A stretch of 64,000 nucleotides of DNA from Synechococcus sp. WH 5701 (GTDB taxonomy: Bacteria > Cyanobacteriota > Cyanobacteriia > PCC-6307 > Cyanobiaceae): positions 1,661,513 through 1,725,512 of the forward strand of contig NZ_CH724159.1 in NCBI RefSeq assembly GCF_000153045.1, given 5' to 3'. Numbering within the stretch: the stretch's first letter is position 1; each line of letters starts with the position of its first letter. Below are positions 17,746-27,355 of the stretch, one piece after another. Both the position numbers and the translations under genes were made by a program. The notes under the pieces are model-generated. The model made no database searches and was not told where the DNA came from. It was given only the letters and a program-made list of their open reading frames with translations.

Positions 17746-17937
17746 AGCCACCTCTGAGCCGGCGGATGCACGCATGGCCATGACAGCCAGCCCGATCGCA
17801 CCTGAGGCGGTGAGGGCAAACCAGAGGGCACGCCTCAGACCTTTCCAGGGGGCTTTGGCTTCCGCCAGGAGCCGCTCTCGCAACTCAGGATCCAGGGGGG
17901 TGGAGCTGGGCTGGGGCTTGGGCCGAGTCGAAGGCAT
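17677..17937 (-). CDS. DUF3493 small membrane protein
   Basis: An 86-residue protein matching the DUF3493 family, which is shared by cyanobacteria and the plant photosystem II assembly protein LPA1. The typical block is LDPELRERLLAEAKAPWKGLRR, followed by two hydrophobic stretches (about 33-50 and 63-80). The start at ATG 17937 is preferred because longer versions of the frame would run into the tRNA-Thr gene. A role in photosystem assembly is a family-level guess only. It converges on and overlaps the preceding membrane protein gene. Confidence 0.8.
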   Translation of the reverse strand: MPSTRPKPQPSSTPLDPELRERLLAEAKAPWKGLRRALWFALTASGAIGLAVMAMRASAGSEVASGDLLIQLSAFIGFGLLLWRDR

Positions 17938-17941
17938 GGGC

Positions 17942-17962
17942 CAGGGGCCTTTGGAACCCCTG
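17942..17962. other. Small inverted repeat between DUF3493 gene and tRNA-Thr
   Basis: A perfect 6-bp inverted repeat (CAGGGG/CCCCTG, 9-nt loop) lies 4 nt upstream of the DUF3493 start codon and 20 nt before tRNA-Thr. In minus-strand RNA it would sit over the ribosome-binding region of the DUF3493 gene. No T-tract follows on either strand. Confidence 0.3.
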
Positions 17963-17982
17963 AATGCTAATTTCATGGAGAT

Positions 17983-18054
<72 letters not shown>

Positions 18055-18167
18055 TGTGAACCACTCATGTCTCGGGATACGGATCCTTTCCTGGGACAAC
18101 CCAAACCGATGAGCTCAACGGCACATGGGCAAGATCAGGGATCGCCCCAGCAAGGTACAGCTGGCGC

Positions 18168-18632
18168 TCAGGCGGGGAAGGGCTCCAACTCGCCAGGGCG
18201 ACGCAGCATCTTATTCACCTCGTCGAGATGCATCTCTTCGAGCACGATCATCTCGCGCGCATATTCTTCGAGAAGAACGGATTGACCTTCAGCAAGCTTC
18301 AGCAGGCCGTAGTAAGCATTCAGCGCCATCGACTCATGCTCAAGGCTCTCGCGAAGAATGTCGCCGATATCGTGCTTGTGGGTTTCCAGCAGGGTTCCGA
18401 TGCGCAGCGACGGATGAGCGCCGAGCAGGGTGACCATCTCCCCGGCCCTGTGGGCATGATCAAGCCCCTCGGTGGCATTGCCTTTCAGCCACGACATGAT
18501 AGGGATTCGATTGTAGCCATAGACCATGAGCGCGTAGTGGGTGTACTTCACCACTCCTGCCAGCTCCAGCTCCAGGATCCGGTTGAGGGCCTCCACCATG
18601 GCCTGTTTCGCCGCGGCCTTGATCGTTTCCAT
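18168..18632 (-). CDS. Ferritin-like/bacterioferritin family protein
   Basis: A 154-residue four-helix ferritin-like protein, close to the usual bacterioferritin length. Likely di-iron ligands appear in the expected helices: Glu in LELELAGVVKY, Asp/His in DHAHRAGEM, Glu in ESLEHES, and the E-x-x-H pair EEMH near residues 132-135. The ATG at 18632 is preceded by AGAGGAG, a good Shine-Dalgarno sequence. The frame extends upstream but without family similarity. It probably stores iron or protects against oxidative damage. Whether it binds heme cannot be decided. It lies downstream of psbA, beyond psbA's terminator. Confidence 0.85.
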   Translation of the reverse strand: METIKAAAKQAMVEALNRILELELAGVVKYTHYALMVYGYNRIPIMSWLKGNATEGLDHAHRAGEMVTLLGAHPSLRIGTLLETHKHDIGDILRESLEHESMALNAYYGLLKLAEGQSVLLEEYAREMIVLEEMHLDEVNKMLRRPGELEPFPA

Positions 18633-18788
18633 AACCCACTCCTCTGCTGGGAACGGAGACATGCCCTGGGCGCAGGATCGGGTCCACGGGCCTTGGCTCC
18701 ACCTCAGGCTAGGTCCGATCCCCTTGCAGGACCATAAGCGCCTGGAATGGGCAGGACATAGACGGCAGCGTGTCACGCCCCAACCAGC

Positions 18789-18815
18789 AAAAAGCCCCCC
18801 GCGATGCGGAGGGCT
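18789..18815 (-). terminator. Intrinsic terminator of psbA
   Basis: On the minus strand a 10-bp stem (AGCCCTCCGC with GCGGGGGGCT, one G-U pair, 3-nt loop) is followed directly by TTTT. It begins 48 nt after the psbA stop codon. This is the clearest Rho-independent terminator in the window. Confidence 0.9.
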
Positions 18816-18863
18816 ATGGGACTCAAACCCTGTTGTTACTTGATCCGGAAGCTCGGCTCAGGA

Positions 18864-19943
18864 TCAGCCGATCGCGGGGGCGGTCAGCGCCACGGGAGTG
18901 GCTTCAGCAGAAGCCAGGTCCAGCGGGAAGTTGTGCGCGTTGCGCTCGTGCATCACTTCCATGCCCAGACCAGCGCGGTTCAGCACATCAGCCCAGGTGT
19001 TGATCACGCGGCCCTGGCCGTCGAGGATCGACTGGTTGAAGTTGAAGCCGTTCAGGTTGAAGGCCATCGTGCTCACGCCAAGGGCGGTGAACCAGATGCC
19101 GACCACGGGCCAGGCAGCCAGGAAGAAGTGCAGGCTGCGGCTGTTGTTGAACGAGGCGTATTGGAAGATCAGGCGACCGAAGTAACCGTGGGCAGCCACG
19201 ATGTTGTAGGTCTCCTCTTCCTGGCCGAACTTGTAGCCGTAGTTCTGGCTCTCGCTCTCGGTGGTTTCACGCACCAGCGAGGAGGTCACCAGCGAACCGT
19301 GCATGGCGGAGAACAGGGAGCCACCGAACACACCCGCCACACCCAGCATGTGGAAGGGGTGCATCAGGATGTTGTGCTCAGCCTGGAACACCAGCATGAA
19401 GTTGAAGGTGCCGGAGATGCCGAGGGGCATGCCGTCGGAGAAGGAACCCTGACCGAAGGGATAGATCAGGAACACAGCCGAGGCAGCGGCCACAGGGGCG
19501 CTGTAGGCCACGCAGATCCAGGGACGCATGCCGAGGCGGTAGGAGAGTTCCCACTCGCGGCCCATGTAGCAGAAAATGCCGATCAGGAAGTGGAAGATCA
19601 CCAGCTGGTAGGGACCGCCGTTGTACAGCCACTCGTCGAGGCTGGCGGCTTCCCAGATCGGGTAGAAGTGCAGGCCGATGGCGTTGCTGGAAGGAACAAC
19701 AGCACCGGAGATGATGTTGTTGCCGTAAAGCAGGGAGCCGGCGACAGGCTCACGGATGCCGTCGATGTCGACGGGAGGAGCAGCGACGAAGGCCACGATG
19801 AAGCAGATCGTGGCAGCCAGCAGGGTGGGGATCATCAGCACACCGAACCAACCGACGTAGAGACGGTTGTTGGTGGAGGTGACCCACTCGCAGAACTGGC
19901 TCCAGGCAGACGCGCCTTGGCGCTGCTGAAGGGTGGTGGTCAT
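18864..19943 (-). CDS. psbA: Photosystem II D1 protein, high-light (Glu130) form
   Basis: D1 reaction-centre core protein of photosystem II, 359 residues with five transmembrane helices. All key residues are present: Tyr161, Asp170, Glu189, His190, His198 (P680), His215, Ser264 and His272 (QB and iron site), His332, Glu333, His337 and Asp342 (manganese cluster). The C-terminal extension after Ala344 would be cut by CtpA. Position 130 is Glu, which defines the D1:2 high-light form; D1:1 has Gln130. Marine and freshwater picocyanobacteria carry several psbA copies, so others are expected elsewhere. It has its own promoter region, structured leader and terminator, so it is probably monocistronic. 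Confidence 0.99.
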   Translation of the reverse strand: MTTTLQQRQGASAWSQFCEWVTSTNNRLYVGWFGVLMIPTLLAATICFIVAFVAAPPVDIDGIREPVAGSLLYGNNIISGAVVPSSNAIGLHFYPIWEAASLDEWLYNGGPYQLVIFHFLIGIFCYMGREWELSYRLGMRPWICVAYSAPVAAASAVFLIYPFGQGSFSDGMPLGISGTFNFMLVFQAEHNILMHPFHMLGVAGVFGGSLFSAMHGSLVTSSLVRETTESESQNYGYKFGQEEETYNIVAAHGYFGRLIFQYASFNNSRSLHFFLAAWPVVGIWFTALGVSTMAFNLNGFNFNQSILDGQGRVINTWADVLNRAGLGMEVMHERNAHNFPLDLASAEATPVALTAPAIG

Positions 19944-19960
19944 GAGAGCGTGGGTAGTGG

Positions 19961-20031
19961 CCCCCGAAGGGGTCGGTTAGGTAGGACGAAATGCCGGAGC
20001 GGGAAACCCGTCCGGTGGGCCCGAGAGCCCT
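19961..20031 (-). other. Structured psbA 5' leader
   Basis: Three consecutive stem-loops can form in the presumed psbA leader: GGGC/GCCC at about 20018-20031, an imperfect 9-10-bp stem at 19994-20015 (CCGGACGGG pairing with CCCGCTCCGG), and CCCC-TTC-GGGG at 19961-19973, ending about 18 nt before the ATG. They may affect mRNA stability or light-dependent translation, as known for psbA leaders in general. Confidence 0.4.
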
Positions 20032-20043
20032 TCGCCTCACTCA

Positions 20044-20073
20044 AATGTAACAGGACGTTGCGGGATGTGTGAA
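20044..20073 (-). promoter_or_regulatory. psbA: Candidate psbA promoter
   Basis: A -35-like TTCACA (20068-20073) and a -10-like TACATT (20044-20049) are separated by 18 nt, about 100 nt upstream of the psbA start. The -10 overlaps GTTACATT, which fits one half of the HLR1 box bound by the RpaB response regulator. A second half-site at the canonical spacing is not present, so RpaB control is only a possibility. Confidence 0.4.
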
Positions 20074-20091
20074 GCGCTTAAGGTTTGCTTC

Positions 20092-20161
20092 CGGGTCGGG
20101 TGGGGGCTCCGGCAAGGAGCGCCTGGGATGGCGTTCAGGAACGCAGGCCCCCGCTGACCCG
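20092..20161 (+). other. Multi-branched structured element between psbA and a small ORF
   Basis: Outer arms CGGGTC (20092-20097) and GACCCG (20156-20161), then GGGGGC (20102-20107) and GCCCCC (20147-20152), close a junction. The junction contains a small TCC/GGA hairpin, CGCC/GGCG at 20120-20133, and GCGTTC-AG-GAACGC at 20131-20144 (the last two compete for bases). It lies upstream of the psbA promoter and about 120 nt upstream of the 45-aa ORF. It could be a structured 5' leader or a small RNA; strand is assumed. Confidence 0.35.
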
Positions 20162-20279
20162 AGCGATTTGGACGCAACACAAAGCACGTGTCGCCTTTGC
20201 GACAGTGCGTGGGGAATCCGTACCAACAGACACCAACCGGTCTTAAGGTTTTCTTCAGCCCCTTCGAGAAGGTGATCCC

Positions 20280-20417
20280 ATGGTCCTGATCTGCTGGGAT
20301 CTTGACGGCAACCGCTCCAGCGAAACCATGCCCGTCAGCCAGGCGCGCCAGCGCCGGCTCCAGCTGGAGAGCCTCGGAGCTGTCATCTACTGGAGTGAGC
20401 GTCTGGTCAACGCCTGA
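20280..20417 (+). CDS. 45-residue conserved picocyanobacterial peptide
   Basis: A short ORF starting MVLICWDLDGNRSSE and ending YWSERLVNA. The ATG is preceded by AGAAGG at good Shine-Dalgarno spacing. It is rich in Arg/Gln in the middle and has no membrane segment. I recall similar small proteins in Synechococcus and Prochlorococcus genomes but know no function. Its position next to psbA and downstream of a structured element may be meaningful. Confidence 0.65.
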   Translation: MVLICWDLDGNRSSETMPVSQARQRRLQLESLGAVIYWSERLVNA

Positions 20418-20462
20418 CGCCCTTGCTATCTGTTCGGAACACCCATTCGATCCGCCGCGGCG

Positions 20463-20792
20463 ATGCCCTTGCGTTCACGCGCCTCGAGACCCCTGATTGC
20501 CGGAGGCCTGGCTCTGCTCGCACTGGGTCTGGCTGGCTGTCCCAGTACCCCGTCCAAGGACAGTCAGCGTCTGGAACAACTGGAGCAGCGCCTCCAGCAG
20601 ATTGAGCAGCGCCTGGCGAGTCCAGCCCGCCCTGATCCCGCCGACCCCTCAGGAAAGCCCCCAGCCGGGGTGGTCAAGTCGCTGACCTTCCGGATGGACA
20701 GCCAGGACGACCGCCTGCGGATCTACTGGGCCGATGGCAGCTCGACGGATCTTCCCTGCACCAAGGAGCAGGGCACCTGGGCCTGTGGCTGA
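20463..20792 (+). CDS. Putative small lipoprotein
   Basis: A 109-residue protein with a signal peptide ending in a lipobox (LGLAGC, Cys26), so it is probably a membrane-anchored lipoprotein. A short Gln/Leu/Glu coiled-coil stretch (about residues 36-52, SQRLEQLEQRLQQIEQRL) follows. The C-terminal part (MDSQDDRLRIYWADGSSTDLPC, then GTWACG) has two further cysteines that could form a disulfide. No recognised domain. It is 45 nt after the 45-aa ORF and 43 nt before the next secreted protein gene on the same strand. Confidence 0.75.
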   Translation: MPLRSRASRPLIAGGLALLALGLAGCPSTPSKDSQRLEQLEQRLQQIEQRLASPARPDPADPSGKPPAGVVKSLTFRMDSQDDRLRIYWADGSSTDLPCTKEQGTWACG

Positions 20793-20835
20793 TCTGGACA
20801 CGGTCCGCCCCTGAGCCGAGCACGCCTGATCCAAG

Positions 20836-21273
20836 GTGTCATTCATGCGACAACTTCTTGCTCTCTCGGCCTGCGTGGCTCTCCTTGCCGCCTCGCCCTC
20901 CCTGGCCCAGGACAGCTACGAGCTCTTCCCCTTCACCCGCCAGCGGGCCACCAATGTGGCCCGCATGTACGCAGAGCGGCTGAACGGTGGTCTGACCGTC
21001 TACAGGCCTGATGCCTGCATGTACAACCGCGGTGGCGGCGACTGCCTGATCAAGGGCGATGCCAAGGGCTACATCTTCCGCTTCCTGGGAGGGCCTCCTG
21101 GCTGGCAGATCCTGGGGCTGGCGCCCACAGCGGAAACCGAGATCGAAGTCTCAGCCGATGGCCGCTCCGTTGTGAAGGTGATCTACAACGGTGCCCCCAG
21201 GCCTGAGCAACAGGCCCCCGAGCAGTCTCCAATGCCTGAGACTGAGCCTGAACCCGACGCCCCGGCGATCTGA
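20836..21273 (+). CDS. Secreted hypothetical protein
   Basis: A 145-residue protein with a clear N-terminal signal peptide (MRQLLALSACVALLAASPSLAQ, cleavage after AQ). The body contains a Cys pair (DACMYNRGGGDCLI) and a conserved-looking FLGGPPGWQ. The tail is Pro/Glu-rich low complexity. The GTG at 20836 opens the frame, but the ATG at 20845 gives a cleaner signal peptide. Function is unknown; similar exported proteins are common in picocyanobacteria. Confidence 0.75.
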   Translation: MSFMRQLLALSACVALLAASPSLAQDSYELFPFTRQRATNVARMYAERLNGGLTVYRPDACMYNRGGGDCLIKGDAKGYIFRFLGGPPGWQILGLAPTAETEIEVSADGRSVVKVIYNGAPRPEQQAPEQSPMPETEPEPDAPAI

Positions 21274-21292
21274 GGGTCTGAGCTCTGGCAGA

Positions 21293-22324
21293 TCAGCCAG
21301 TTGAAAGGGTGAGATGTTTGGCGAGTTGCTGCAGGTCCTCTGCCCAGGCGGCCTCGCAAGGCCAGCGTTCGCGGCGGGTGAGGCTCAGGGCGATGCCCTT
21401 TTCACCGTAGGCCGCTTCGTTGATGAACACCGGCCAGAGCGGCTCGGGATCGGTGGGCTCATAGCGAAGGGTTTCACCGCCCGCCGTGACGAAGAGGGGA
21501 TCTCCAGGGCGGATCACTTGCCAATCGCGGTGCTGGCGCAGCGGATGCAGGCAGGCGGCCGGGCGGCCATCGGGATGCCGCGGCAGATCGAGGCTGCCCA
21601 GGTGGCGGTGCACCGTGAGGCCCCGGGGCAGGGCCAGATCACCTCGGCGTGCTGAGGCCAGCACCGCCAGAGCGGCCTCCAGGGCCCGCTGGGTCTGGTG
21701 GCAGATGGCGGCATTGACCACCCCCTGAGGCACCGGGCCCACCTCGATCACCAGGCCGCAAGGCCAGCACTCCAGCAGAAACCCTTGCTGGCTCGCATCG
21801 GCCTCATGCAGGTAGATCGGCAAGCCCAGCAGCGCCTGAATGCCCGCAGCCAGGGCCAGATCCACAGGCCGCCGCCCATACACGACCAGGGAATTACCCA
21901 TGGCGGCGGTGGTGCTGTGCAGATCGAGCACCAGGGCGCAGGGCCGGGATCCTGCCGGTCCGTGCAGGGCCAGCAGCTCCCGGGCCCGCTGCACCTCCCG
22001 ATCAGCCGGGCCCGGGGCCTCGAGCAAGGCGCTGGTGAAGGAGCGGTTCAGGTCGCGATCAAGGTAGCGGCGGCCTGCTGCGAGGGCTCCTGGATTGCCG
22101 ATCACCAGTTGCAGCGCCAGACCGGCGGCATCGAGGGCGCCGGGGTGAGCCAGCCAGTGCTCCAGCAGCCAGGGAGCATTGCGCTCATTGCCATGGGTGC
22201 CGGCCACCACCAGAACCGCTGCCGCGCCCATCGCCAAGCCTCCTGCAGATCCAATGTGCGACCAGCCTGGCGCAGCGTGAGGCCGCTGCGGGCCAGAGTC
22301 GGAGGGAGCGCTGGAGACTGCCAT
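21293..22324 (-). CDS. Aspartoacylase/succinylglutamate desuccinylase family protein
   Basis: Zinc-dependent M14-like amidohydrolase of the AstE/AspA family, up to 343 residues. Family motifs: GTHGNERNAPWL (zinc His and Glu), RDLNRSF, LDLHSTT (third zinc ligand), LVIEVGPVPQG and INEAAYGEKGIAL near the C-terminus. Aspartoacylases deacetylate N-acetylaspartate, but the cyanobacterial substrate is not established. The true start may be inside the frame, about 30-40 residues in, near VLVVAGTHGNE. The first codons overlap the divergent GST gene by 2 nt, which also argues for a shorter protein. Confidence 0.88.
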   Translation of the reverse strand: MAVSSAPSDSGPQRPHAAPGWSHIGSAGGLAMGAAAVLVVAGTHGNERNAPWLLEHWLAHPGALDAAGLALQLVIGNPGALAAGRRYLDRDLNRSFTSALLEAPGPADREVQRARELLALHGPAGSRPCALVLDLHSTTAAMGNSLVVYGRRPVDLALAAGIQALLGLPIYLHEADASQQGFLLECWPCGLVIEVGPVPQGVVNAAICHQTQRALEAALAVLASARRGDLALPRGLTVHRHLGSLDLPRHPDGRPAACLHPLRQHRDWQVIRPGDPLFVTAGGETLRYEPTDPEPLWPVFINEAAYGEKGIALSLTRRERWPCEAAWAEDLQQLAKHLTLSTG

Positions 22325-23294
22325 GGCTGTTCCACCCCTGCTGGTCGCCAGCGTGCGTGCCGCCTGGCGCTGCCAGTGGCAGCAGTTGATGAAGGGTCTC
22401 GGTCCAGCTGACGCGGCCGGGAACTACCGGCGGCCCGAGAGCGCCTTCGCTGTCGCTCCGGAACTGCCGGCCACAGCAGGCAAAACGGGCGTCCATGGGC
22501 TGATCGTGGGGCGCAGCTGCCCCTGGGCCCACCGGGCCTGGCTGGTGTGGAGCCTGCGCCAGCTCGCCGGCAGCCTGGAGCTGGTGGTGGTGGAGCCCGA
22601 TCCCAAAGCGGGGCGCTGGCGCTTCGACACCCCCTACGAGGGGGCCAGCGCCCTGGTGGATCTCTACCGGCGCAGTGGCGGCGACCCGAAGGCCCGTGCC
22701 ACGGTGCCCGCCCTCTACGACCGTACCGGCCGCCGAATCCTGGTGAACGAGAGCGCCCGGCTGATCGAGCTGCTCAACCGCTGGCCCGCGCCAGAGGGGG
22801 CTCCGGATCTGTTGCCCGAGGACCAGGCGCAGGCGATCGGCCACTGGCGGCAGCGGCTGCAGGGAACGGTGAACGATGGGGTCTACCGCTGCGGTTTCGC
22901 GCGCACCCAGGCCGCCTATGACCAGGCCGAAGCCGAACTGTTCGCCAGCCTCGAAGCGGCTGAGACAGCCCTGGAGCGGGGCGGACCATGGCTGTGCGGC
23001 AACCGGCTCACCCTGGCGGATGTGGTGCTCTTCCCCACCCTGATCCGCCTGGAGCTGGTCTATGCCCCCCTGTTCGGCTGCAGCCGCCGGCCACTCTGGA
23101 GTTTCCCGGCCCTGATGGCCTGGCGTGCCCGCCTCTACGCCCTCCCCGGGGTCGCCGCCACCTGCTTCCCGGACTCGTGGCGCCGCGACTACTTCGGGGC
23201 CCTGTTTCCCCTGCACCCCTCGGGGATCGTTCCGGCGGGGGCGGATCTGGCCACACTGGTGACAGGCCCTGCTCCCGAGCGACCCCAGCCATGA
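22323..23294 (+). CDS. Xi-class glutathione S-transferase (glutathionyl-hydroquinone reductase type)
   Basis: A 323-residue GST-fold protein. The active-site motif SCPWAHR (Cys66) near the end of an extended N-terminus identifies the Xi class, whose members reduce glutathionyl-hydroquinones. The C-terminal helical domain contains GPWLCGNRLTLADVVLFPTLIRLE, the conserved GST core motif. The start at ATG 22323 is well placed. Its TGA overlaps the ATG of the next gene (ATGA), so it is the first gene of a coupled three-gene operon with a DUF2301 protein and an ABC-F ATPase. Confidence 0.9.
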   Translation: MAVPPLLVASVRAAWRCQWQQLMKGLGPADAAGNYRRPESAFAVAPELPATAGKTGVHGLIVGRSCPWAHRAWLVWSLRQLAGSLELVVVEPDPKAGRWRFDTPYEGASALVDLYRRSGGDPKARATVPALYDRTGRRILVNESARLIELLNRWPAPEGAPDLLPEDQAQAIGHWRQRLQGTVNDGVYRCGFARTQAAYDQAEAELFASLEAAETALERGGPWLCGNRLTLADVVLFPTLIRLELVYAPLFGCSRRPLWSFPALMAWRARLYALPGVAATCFPDSWRRDYFGALFPLHPSGIVPAGADLATLVTGPAPERPQP

Positions 23295-23949
23295 CCGATC
23301 GATCCCAGCACGAGGGCAGCCCGGACGATCCGGTGTTCGAGGGCATCTATGGACCGTTCACGATCACAGCCCGCGACCGCCGCGAAGTGCTGGGCTACCG
23401 CATGGCCCTGCTGGGGGTGGCCCTGGCCCAGGGAGGCCTGCTGCTGCAGTGGGCCAACCGGGGCAGCCAGGGGCTCTGGCCCTGGCTGGTGCTGATGGCC
23501 GTGGGGCTGGGGCTGGCCTTGCGCTGGATTCACATCTATCTGCGTCCACTGCACCGGGCCCTGCAGCTGTTCTGGTTGCTGGGCTGCGCCGGCGGGGTGG
23601 CCCTGGCCCTTCAGCAGGGCCAGGGCGCCATGCTCGACGCCGTGGCGACCGACTCCCGCTGGATCTGGGCGGTGGGGCCGTTCTTTGCGGCCTTGGCGGG
23701 CGTGGGCTTCAAGGAATTCTTCTGCTTCCAGCGGCCCGAAGCGATCGGGGTGACCCTGCTGCTGCCGGTAGCGCTGCTGGGCCGCCTGGTGGGCCTGCTC
23801 GATGAGCGCACCACCTTCACGCTGCTGGCCATCGAGGCGGCGCTGCTGCTGATCCTGACCCTGCGCAAATTCCCGATGCAGGCCGCCGCCGATGTGGGCG
23901 ACAAAAGCGTCTTTGCTTACCTGGAGAGCCAGAGGCCTCCCTCGCAAGC

Positions 23950-23953
<4 letters not shown>
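23291..23953 (+). CDS. DUF2301 integral membrane protein
   Basis: A 220-residue membrane protein matching DUF2301. The N-terminus FEGIYGPFTITARDRREVLGYR is typical; at least six hydrophobic helices follow, with the motif FKEFFCFQRPEA between helices. Function is unknown. The ATG overlaps the GST stop by 4 nt and its own TGA overlaps the GTG of the ABC-F gene by 4 nt, so all three genes are translationally coupled. Confidence 0.85.
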
Positions 23954-25893
<1,940 letters not shown>

Positions 25894-25982
25894 TCAGCGC
25901 TGGATCACATTGCCCCCTGAGCACGGGTGGGCCCCCGTATGGTGGTTTCGAAAAGCTCCGGTAGCCGAAGGCCGGCCTTCCT

Positions 25983-26201
25983 ATGACTTCCATCGACGAG
26001 CACATCCGCAAGGATCAGATCGAGATCGAAACGGCCAAGGCCGTCGGCAACGAGGCGAAGGTGCGCCACCTCGAAGACGAGCTCAAGTCGCTCGAGGAAT
26101 ACAAATCGCATCACCCCGAGGACGATCACGATCCCAATTCCCTCGAGGTCTATTGCGATCTCAACCCCGAAGCTCCCGAGTGCAGGGTCTACGACGACTG
26201 A
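25983..26201 (+). CDS. cp12: CP12 Calvin-cycle regulator, variant without N-terminal cysteine pair
   Basis: CP12 is a small disordered protein that binds GAPDH and phosphoribulokinase in the dark under thiol control. The 72-residue protein ends SLEVYCDLNPEAPECRVYDD, the C-terminal CP12 block with Cys58 and Cys67 that docks on GAPDH. The N-terminal half is helical and charged but contains no cysteine, so the disulfide that binds phosphoribulokinase in canonical CP12 cannot form. Marine picocyanobacteria are known to carry such variants. It is monocistronic between the ABC-F gene and a hairpin terminator. Confidence 0.92.
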   Translation: MTSIDEHIRKDQIEIETAKAVGNEAKVRHLEDELKSLEEYKSHHPEDDHDPNSLEVYCDLNPEAPECRVYDD

Positions 26202-26247
26202 TCAGTCTTAACCACTCTGACCCCAGGCCTTTCTGTATGGGGCCGTA

Positions 26248-26269
26248 CCCCCCATCTGGGGGGGGGTTT
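26248..26269 (+). terminator. Hairpin terminator after cp12
   Basis: A 6-bp C/G stem (CCCCCC-ATCT-GGGGGG, with three more G) is followed by TTT, 46 nt after the cp12 stop. The stem is symmetric and lies between convergent cp12 and obg, so it may serve both, but the T-tract exists only on the plus strand. Confidence 0.5.
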
Positions 26270-26298
26270 GATGCGGACCCATATTTGCCCATTGGCTC

Positions 26299-27291
26299 TC
26301 ACTGGATCCCCAGCTCCTTCCAGACCTCAGCGAGCAATCCGTCGAGGCCGGATTTGGTGGCCGCCGAGATCAGCAGCACCTCACCACCCCAGAGAGCAGC
26401 CAGGGAGGCCCGGGCGGCCTCCAGCTGATCAGGCAGCAGCAGCTCACTTTTGTTGAGGGCCAGGATCCTGGGGCGCTGATCGAGGCCATGGCCGTAGGCC
26501 AGCAGCTCCTGTTCCACCACCGCCAAGTCACTGGTGACATCGGCGCTGGAGGCATCCACCAGGTGCACCAGCAGACGGGTGCGCTCGATGTGGCGCAGGA
26601 AGTCGTGGCCCAGGCCGGCCCCCTGGGCCGCGCCGGCGATCAGGCCGGGGATATCGGCGAAGACGGTGCCATCGCCGCTGGGGCGGCGCACCACCCCCAG
26701 GTTGGGCACCAGGGTGGTGAAGGGGTAATCGGCAATCTTGGGCTTGGCGGCGGAGAGCACGCTGATCAGGGTGCTCTTGCCAGCATTGGGCAGGCCGATG
26801 ATGCCCACCTCCGCCAGCAGCTTGAGCTCCAGCTGCAGCTGGCGCTCCTCACCGTCCCTGCCCTCGGTGCACTTCTCCGGCGCCCGGTTGCGGTTGCTCA
26901 GGTAGTGGGCGTTGCCGAGGCCGCCGCGTCCCCCGGCCGCCACCCGCAGCCGGTCACCCGGTTCGGTGAGGTCACCGAGCAGCTCCTCGCTCTCCTGCAG
27001 ACGCACTTCGGTGCCGCAGGGCACCCGGATCACCAGGTCGTCGCCGCTGGCACCACTGCGCCTGTTGGGCCCGCCGCGGCGTCCTTCCGGGGCCTCGAAC
27101 AGTCGCTTGTATTTGAAGTCGAGCAGGGTCTGCAGGTTCGGATCGGCCTCGAGCCATACGGTGCCGCCATGACCGCCATCGCCGCCGGAGGGACCACCGG
27201 CGGGAACGTACTTTTCACGTCTGAAGGCGACGATGCCATCTCCGCCACGGCCGCCCTGGACCGCGATGCGGGCTTGATCAATGAACTGCAA
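26299..27291 (-). CDS. obg: GTPase Obg/CgtA
   Basis: Essential ribosome-associated GTPase of 330 residues. The glycine-rich Obg fold is obvious ([29 protein letters not shown], and AGGRGGLGN near 120). The G domain has GLPNAGKST near residue 167, the G2/G3 motifs [11 protein letters not shown] and DIPGLI, and NKSE as G4. It lacks the extended C-terminal OCT domain, which is usual for cyanobacteria. Start is ATG at 27291. It is divergent from an ABC ATPase gene, 64 nt away. Confidence 0.96.
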   Translation of the reverse strand: MQFIDQARIAVQGGRGGDGIVAFRREKYVPAGGPSGGDGGHGGTVWLEADPNLQTLLDFKYKRLFEAPEGRRGGPNRRSGASGDDLVIRVPCGTEVRLQESEELLGDLTEPGDRLRVAAGGRGGLGNAHYLSNRNRAPEKCTEGRDGEERQLQLELKLLAEVGIIGLPNAGKSTLISVLSAAKPKIADYPFTTLVPNLGVVRRPSGDGTVFADIPGLIAGAAQGAGLGHDFLRHIERTRLLVHLVDASSADVTSDLAVVEQELLAYGHGLDQRPRILALNKSELLLPDQLEAARASLAALWGGEVLLISAATKSGLDGLLAEVWKELGIQ

Positions 27292-27355
27292 GGGAAGACC
27301 GCAGGGACTGGGCCGGATGGATCACCAACCCTAGGATCGGCCGGTCGGAGGGCTG

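Noticed and set aside
18804..20072. A 422-codon frame on the plus strand across psbA
   Set aside because: It is fully antisense to psbA, whose identity is certain, and its product (His/Glu/Gly-rich) resembles nothing.
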